A stretch of 41,056 nucleotides of DNA from Pseudomonadota bacterium (GTDB lineage Bacteria > Pseudomonadota > Alphaproteobacteria > Caulobacterales > Caulobacteraceae), in assembly GCA_023390245.1 (NCBI GenBank), contig JAEWDF010000077.1, forward strand, positions 1 through 41,056, read 5' to 3'. The position numbers were made by a program, and so were the translations under genes. A model generated the notes under the pieces. The model was not told where the DNA came from and searched no databases. It saw nothing but the letters and a program-made list of their open reading frames with translations. Positions 37,560 through 41,056 of this stretch are shown in pieces; the stretch's first letter is position 1; every line of letters begins with the position of its first letter.

Positions 37560-40151
37560 TCAGCGGCGCCACCAGCCGCGCTTCGGCTTTTCGGGCGGCG
37601 CGACGATCTGGTTCGGGTCCTCGGCGATCAGGGCGTCGATGTCCACCTCGGGCGCCGGCGGCGGCACGGGCTCGGCCAGTTCGACCGGCGCTTCGGCGGC
37701 GATCAGGGCCTCGGGCGCGGGCTGATCTTCGACGGCCGGGACCTCGACAGGCGCTTCTTCCTCGACCACCGCTTCGATCACCGGGTCCGCGACCGTCGCT
37801 TCCACGGTGTCCGGGACGGCGGCTTCGACCGGGGCGTCGGCCTTGGCGGTCTTGCGGCGCACGCGTCGGCGCTGGGGCTCGACCGGCAGGGCCGGCGCGT
37901 CCTCGATCGGCGCAGCCGGCGCTTCGGCGGCGACGACAGGCGAGGCCGCGGCGGCTTCGGTCGAATCCGAGGCGACGTCGCCGGCTTCGACGCCGGCGTC
38001 CCCGGCCTCGGCCTGGTCGCGGTTGCGGCCGCCGCGACGACGGCGGCGACGGCGGCGACCGCCGTCCTCGCGGGCGTCATCGGTCGCGGCTTCGGGCTGT
38101 TCCGACGCGGCCTCGGCGCGCGGCTCTTCGTTCGCTTCCGCGCGGCCGGGGTTCAGAGGATCGAACCAGACATAGGGGTCTTCCAGCGACGGCGTGCGGC
38201 CGCGCACCCAGGTGTAGACGTCGCGATCGCCGTCCTCGCGGGCGCGGCGTCCACCGCGACGGCCGCGACGGCGGCGACGGCCGCCATCGTCATCTTCGTC
38301 GTCAGCGGAGACGACGTCGGCGGATTCTTCTTCCGGCCGGCCGCCGCGACGGCGACGGCGACGGCGTCCGCCGTCACGCTCTGCGCGGCTGGAGGCTTCG
38401 TCGTCGTCGGTGTCCTCGCGTTCCAGGGCCAGTTCGTCCTGGTCGTCGTCGACCACGTCGTCGTCCTCGTCTTCCTCCTCCTCGAAGGCGGAGGCGTCGA
38501 AGCCGTCGTCCAGGTCGGGCCATTCGATCTCGGGCGCGACGAAGTCCTCGTTCGTCGCCGTGCGTTCGATGGAGTGTTCGCCCTGGGCCAGGCTGTCGTC
38601 GATCTGGACGACGACGTTCAGGCCGCGCCGCTCCAGCAGCGCCTGCAGGTAGGACCGCTTGTGGTTCAGGATGTACAAACCGACGGCGGTGCAGACCTTC
38701 AGCACCACCTCGCCCGCGCCGTTCTTGCCGGCCTCGATGTCGACCGCGCGCAGGGCGGTCAGGGCGGCGGATTCAGCCGAGCGGATGCGGCCCATGCCCT
38801 GGCAGCAGGGGCAGACCTCGGTGGCGCCTTCGATCACGCCCAGGCGGCGACGCTGGCGGCTGATCTCCATCAGGCCGAACGGCGAGATCTTGCCCATCTG
38901 GATGCGGGCGCGGTCGTGGGCCAGGGCGTCCTTCAGCACCTTTTCCACGGCGCGGTTGTTCTTGCCCTCGTCCATGTCGATGAAGTCGATGACGACCAGG
39001 CCGGCCAGGTCGCGCAGGCGCAGCTGGCGCGCGGCCTCGACGGCGGCTTCCAGATTGGTCTTCAGCGCCGTCTGCTCGACGTTGCGCTCCTTGGTGGAGC
39101 GGCCGGAGTTGACGTCGATGGCGACCAGGGCCTCGGTCTGGTTGATGACCAGATAGCCGCCCGACTTCAGCGGCACGACCGGCTGGTGCACCTGGGCCAG
39201 CACGTCCTCGATGCCGTTGGCGGCGAACAGCGGACGCGAGCCGCGATACAGGTGGATCTTCTTGGCTTGCGACGGCATCAGCACGCGCATGAAGTCGCGC
39301 GCTTCCTTGAAGCCCTCGACGCCCTCGACCTGGATGCCGTCGAAGTCCTTGTCGAACATGTCGCGCACCGCGCGGCGGACCAGGTTCTCCTCCTCGTAGA
39401 TCACCGCCGGGGCGTGCGACGCCAGGGTGGTCTCGCGGATCGTCTCCCACAGGCGTAGCAGGTACTGGTAGTCGCGCTTGATCTCGGCCTTGGTGCGCTT
39501 GGCGCCCGCCGTGCGGATGATCAGGCCCATGCCGTGCGGCACGTCCAGCGAGGCGACGGCCGACTTCAGCCGGCGGCGGTCGGAGGTGTTGGTGATCTTG
39601 CGGCTGATGCCGCCGCCCTTGCCGGTGTTGGGCATCAGCACGCAATAGCGGCCGGCCAGCGACAACCAGGTGGTCAGGGCCGCGCCCTTGGCGCCGCGCT
39701 CGTCCTTGACGACCTGCACCAGCAGGATCTGGCGGCGCTTGATCACGTCCTGGATCTTGTAGCGGCGCATCAGGCGGCGCTTCAGCCGCTCCTCGTCGGC
39801 CAAGGCGGCCTCGGGATCGACCTCGTCGTCGGTCGATTCACGGCCCAGGTCGTCCTCGTCCTCGTCGTCGTGCGCTTCGGCCATGATGGCTTCGCGGTCG
39901 GCGACCGGGATCTGGTAGTAGTCCGGGTGGATTTCGTTGAAGGCCAGGAAGCCGTGGCGGTTGCCGCCGTATTCGACGAAGGCGGCCTGCAGGCTGGGCT
40001 CTACGCGGGTGACCTTGGCGAGGTAGATGTTGCCCCGGAGCTGGCGCCGGGCGCGGGATTCGAAGTCGAATTCCTCAACCTGCCGGCCGTCCACGATGGC
40101 GACCCGGGTCTCCTCCGGGTGGGCCGCATCGATAAGCATGGTCTTTGACAT
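37560..40151 (-). CDS. rne: Ribonuclease E (RNA degradosome scaffold)
   Basis: RNase E cleaves mRNA and processes stable RNA. The protein is ~863 aa from the ATG at 40151 (MSKTMLIDAAHPEE). The catalytic half has an S1 domain (NIYLAKVTRVEPSLQAAFVEYGG) interrupted by an acidic insertion (AHDDEDEDDLGRESTDDEVD), a 5'-sensor and RNase H region, DNase I-like domain with AIDVNSGRST and IDFIDM, and the Zn-link CPCC in EVCPCCQGMG. The C-terminal half is disordered: acidic runs alternate with Arg-rich patches (RRRRRRGGR), likely RNA-binding. It ends KPKRGWWRR; a GWW motif binds PNPase in Caulobacter. The long leader upstream is annotated separately. Confidence 0.96.
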   Translation of the reverse strand: MSKTMLIDAAHPEETRVAIVDGRQVEEFDFESRARRQLRGNIYLAKVTRVEPSLQAAFVEYGGNRHGFLAFNEIHPDYYQIPVADREAIMAEAHDDEDEDDLGRESTDDEVDPEAALADEERLKRRLMRRYKIQDVIKRRQILLVQVVKDERGAKGAALTTWLSLAGRYCVLMPNTGKGGGISRKITNTSDRRRLKSAVASLDVPHGMGLIIRTAGAKRTKAEIKRDYQYLLRLWETIRETTLASHAPAVIYEEENLVRRAVRDMFDKDFDGIQVEGVEGFKEARDFMRVLMPSQAKKIHLYRGSRPLFAANGIEDVLAQVHQPVVPLKSGGYLVINQTEALVAIDVNSGRSTKERNVEQTALKTNLEAAVEAARQLRLRDLAGLVVIDFIDMDEGKNNRAVEKVLKDALAHDRARIQMGKISPFGLMEISRQRRRLGVIEGATEVCPCCQGMGRIRSAESAALTALRAVDIEAGKNGAGEVVLKVCTAVGLYILNHKRSYLQALLERRGLNVVVQIDDSLAQGEHSIERTATNEDFVAPEIEWPDLDDGFDASAFEEEEDEDDDVVDDDQDELALEREDTDDDEASSRAERDGGRRRRRRRGGRPEEESADVVSADDEDDDGGRRRRRGRRGGRRAREDGDRDVYTWVRGRTPSLEDPYVWFDPLNPGRAEANEEPRAEAASEQPEAATDDAREDGGRRRRRRRRGGRNRDQAEAGDAGVEAGDVASDSTEAAAASPVVAAEAPAAPIEDAPALPVEPQRRRVRRKTAKADAPVEAAVPDTVEATVADPVIEAVVEEEAPVEVPAVEDQPAPEALIAAEAPVELAEPVPPPAPEVDIDALIAEDPNQIVAPPEKPKRGWWRR

Positions 40152-40494
40152 GGAAAGTCTCTCTCTGGCGCGCACGGGCCGGCCCCGCCAGGATTCCTGG
40201 CCGGGCTGCGGCGGCTCGCCGAATGGGGGAAGGGGCCGGCGCGTGCGCGATCCCGCCGCCGGGGGCGACGTTGGCTTGTTCAAGCCGGTTGGGAGCGCAG
40301 GCGGGTAGGCCCATTGAAGTCGTCGGTCCTGAACCGGGCGCGCCAATCCGAATGACGGAGGCCGCGACCCTGGTCCGCTCGTCGAACCGACGGTCAGACC
40401 GGCGGTTCTCGGATTGGTGAAAGTCAACGCCGCGAGGAGGGCGCGCCCGTTCGCCTGAGGGCGAGGCGGCGCGATCGGTTCGCCAGCGGATGAA
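40152..40494 (-). other. Long predicted 5' leader of rne
   Basis: No ORF of its own is convincing here. Transcription from the candidate promoter at 40495-40523 would give a leader of about 340 nt containing GC-rich inverted segments (for example ACCGGCGG and CGCCTGAGGGCG surroundings). In E. coli the rne leader is of similar length and mediates RNase E feedback on its own mRNA. Whether this one does so is inference. Confidence 0.45.
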
Positions 40495-40523
40495 ATCATA
40501 GTCACGCCTGACGCGAATTAAAA
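40495..40523 (-). promoter_or_regulatory. Candidate rne promoter
   Basis: On the minus strand a good -10, TATGAT (40500-40495), lies 17 nt after TTTTAA (40523-40518), a weak -35. It is the best housekeeping-type promoter I see in the 480-nt rne-amidase intergenic region. Confidence 0.4.
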
Positions 40524-40628
40524 GCGTCTCGGCCTTAACCCCCTGAATACGAGCCTCTGGCATCATGGGCGAAACAGGTGGTGGTGCGAGTATCCGGGTC
40601 TCCCATGGGCGGACGCGTTTTTTCAGAC

Positions 40629-41056
40629 ATGCGGCGTTGGCGCGCGAAGGAATGGGCCATGACGGGCCTGGCCTTCGCCGTGATCTGCTGCGTCGTGCTG
40701 TTCGCGACGCGCGGCCTGGCTTGGGGCGCGGCCGGCGACGTGCTGGGCGTCCGCTTCGGCGCGGACGGCGACCGCACCCGCGTCGTGGTCGATCTTGAGA
40801 AGTCGACGCAGGGCCGCGTCATCGACGAAGGCGGCGGGGGTCGGGTGACGCTGGCCCTGTCGGGCGTCTCTCCCGGACGGGGACTGGACGGCGCCGGCGC
40901 CGGCCTGGTGCGCGCCTGGAGCGTGGAGTCCAGCGGCGGCGCCTCGCGCCTGCGGCTCGACCTGGCGCGCGGCGGCGAGATCGAGCGCCGCTTCCTGCTG
41001 CCGCCCGGAGACGGGGTCGGCCACTACCGCTACGTCATCGACCTGAAGGCCAATGG
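40629..41056 (+). CDS. N-acetylmuramoyl-L-alanine amidase, N-terminal AMIN domain (partial at window end)
   Basis: The frame is open to the window end. It begins with a signal peptide (MRRWRAKEW basic stretch, then LAFAVICCVVLFATRGLAWG). An AMIN-like domain follows: VLGVRFGADGDRTRVVVDLEKST, GRVTLALSGVSPGRGL, RAWSVESSGGASRLRLDLA and HYRYVIDLKA. AMIN targets periplasmic amidases to the division site; the catalytic Amidase_3 domain would follow outside the window. Start choices in frame are 40605, 40629 and 40659; the last has AAGGA upstream but would lose the basic n-region. rne is divergent from it, the same pairing as in Caulobacter. Confidence 0.85.
   Translation, partial: MRRWRAKEWAMTGLAFAVICCVVLFATRGLAWGAAGDVLGVRFGADGDRTRVVVDLEKSTQGRVIDEGGGGRVTLALSGVSPGRGLDGAGAGLVRAWSVESSGGASRLRLDLARGGEIERRFLLPPGDGVGHYRYVIDLKAN

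Noticed and set aside
38000..38400. Possible tandem repeat or CRISPR-like array in the GC-rich CGACGGCGGCGACG tracts
   Set aside because: The tracts are Arg-codon runs inside the rne tail, irregular in spacing and explained by coding for poly-Arg patches.
37560..40505. N-terminal extension of RNase E upstream of 40151
   Set aside because: The 118 extra residues are low-complexity and unlike RNase E, and the family N-terminus begins at MSKTMLIDA; the region is better explained as leader and promoter.

Overview
The window is high-GC alphaproteobacterial chromosome, almost certainly from the Caulobacterales and most likely Brevundimonas or a close relative. The strongest evidence is a divK–pleD pair with start/stop overlap next to dinB, and RNase E divergent from an AMIN-domain amidase. 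Supporting evidence is the alphaproteobacterial complex I accessory subunits NDUFA12 and NDUFS4, a class I lysyl-tRNA synthetase, and an RNase E tail ending in a GWW motif. Genes are densely packed, mostly short operons, and largely housekeeping. I see no integrase, transposase, CRISPR array or phage module.

Layout. 1-2.2 kb: start of an unidentified gene, NDUFA12, a DUF2155 envelope protein, NDUFS4 and tRNA-Arg. 2.2-10 kb: aidB-type acyl-CoA dehydrogenase, metC, a solitary amino-acid-binding lipoprotein followed by an SLC1-type symporter, sseA-cfa overlapping, and an SCP2 protein. 10-14.6 kb: a second acyl-CoA dehydrogenase, one ORF encoding both ergothioneine enzymes (EgtB then EgtD), and three small stress-type genes with possible EcfG-like promoters. 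14.6-18 kb: dinB-pncB-deacetylase operon. 18-19.8 kb: divK-pleD cell-cycle signalling, then tRNA-Thr. 19.9-20.5 kb: an AT-richer patch with two small secreted Cys proteins. 20.5-29.6 kb: HIT protein, holin-family membrane protein, queA, DUF4126-like protein, lysK, SH3 protein, S24 regulator, two unknown proteins, two overlapping hotdog thioesterases and a ligase-associated exonuclease. 29.7-35.2 kb: prfB with its programmed frameshift, aat, aroQ-accB-accC, thiS-thiG. 35.3-41 kb: DsbA-like protein, M48/TPR protease and rne with a long leader, divergent from an amidase that runs off the window.

How the genes connect. aroQ-accB-accC supplies shikimate-pathway and malonyl-CoA precursors. cfa, SCP2, the acyl-CoA dehydrogenases and the thioesterases belong to lipid and acyl-CoA metabolism. 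lysK, prfB, aat, queA, two tRNAs and rne concern translation and RNA turnover. The DsbA-like protein, the M48 protease and the amidase act in the envelope.

No complete new multi-gene system is visible. The observations most worth checking are the EgtB-EgtD fusion, whose order is opposite to fungal Egt1; a structured ~120-bp intergenic repeat present twice, each copy at converging gene ends; a secreted mini-protein with a twin CX7C hairpin signature; candidate CtrA and EcfG-type promoter elements; and a ~340-nt predicted rne leader.
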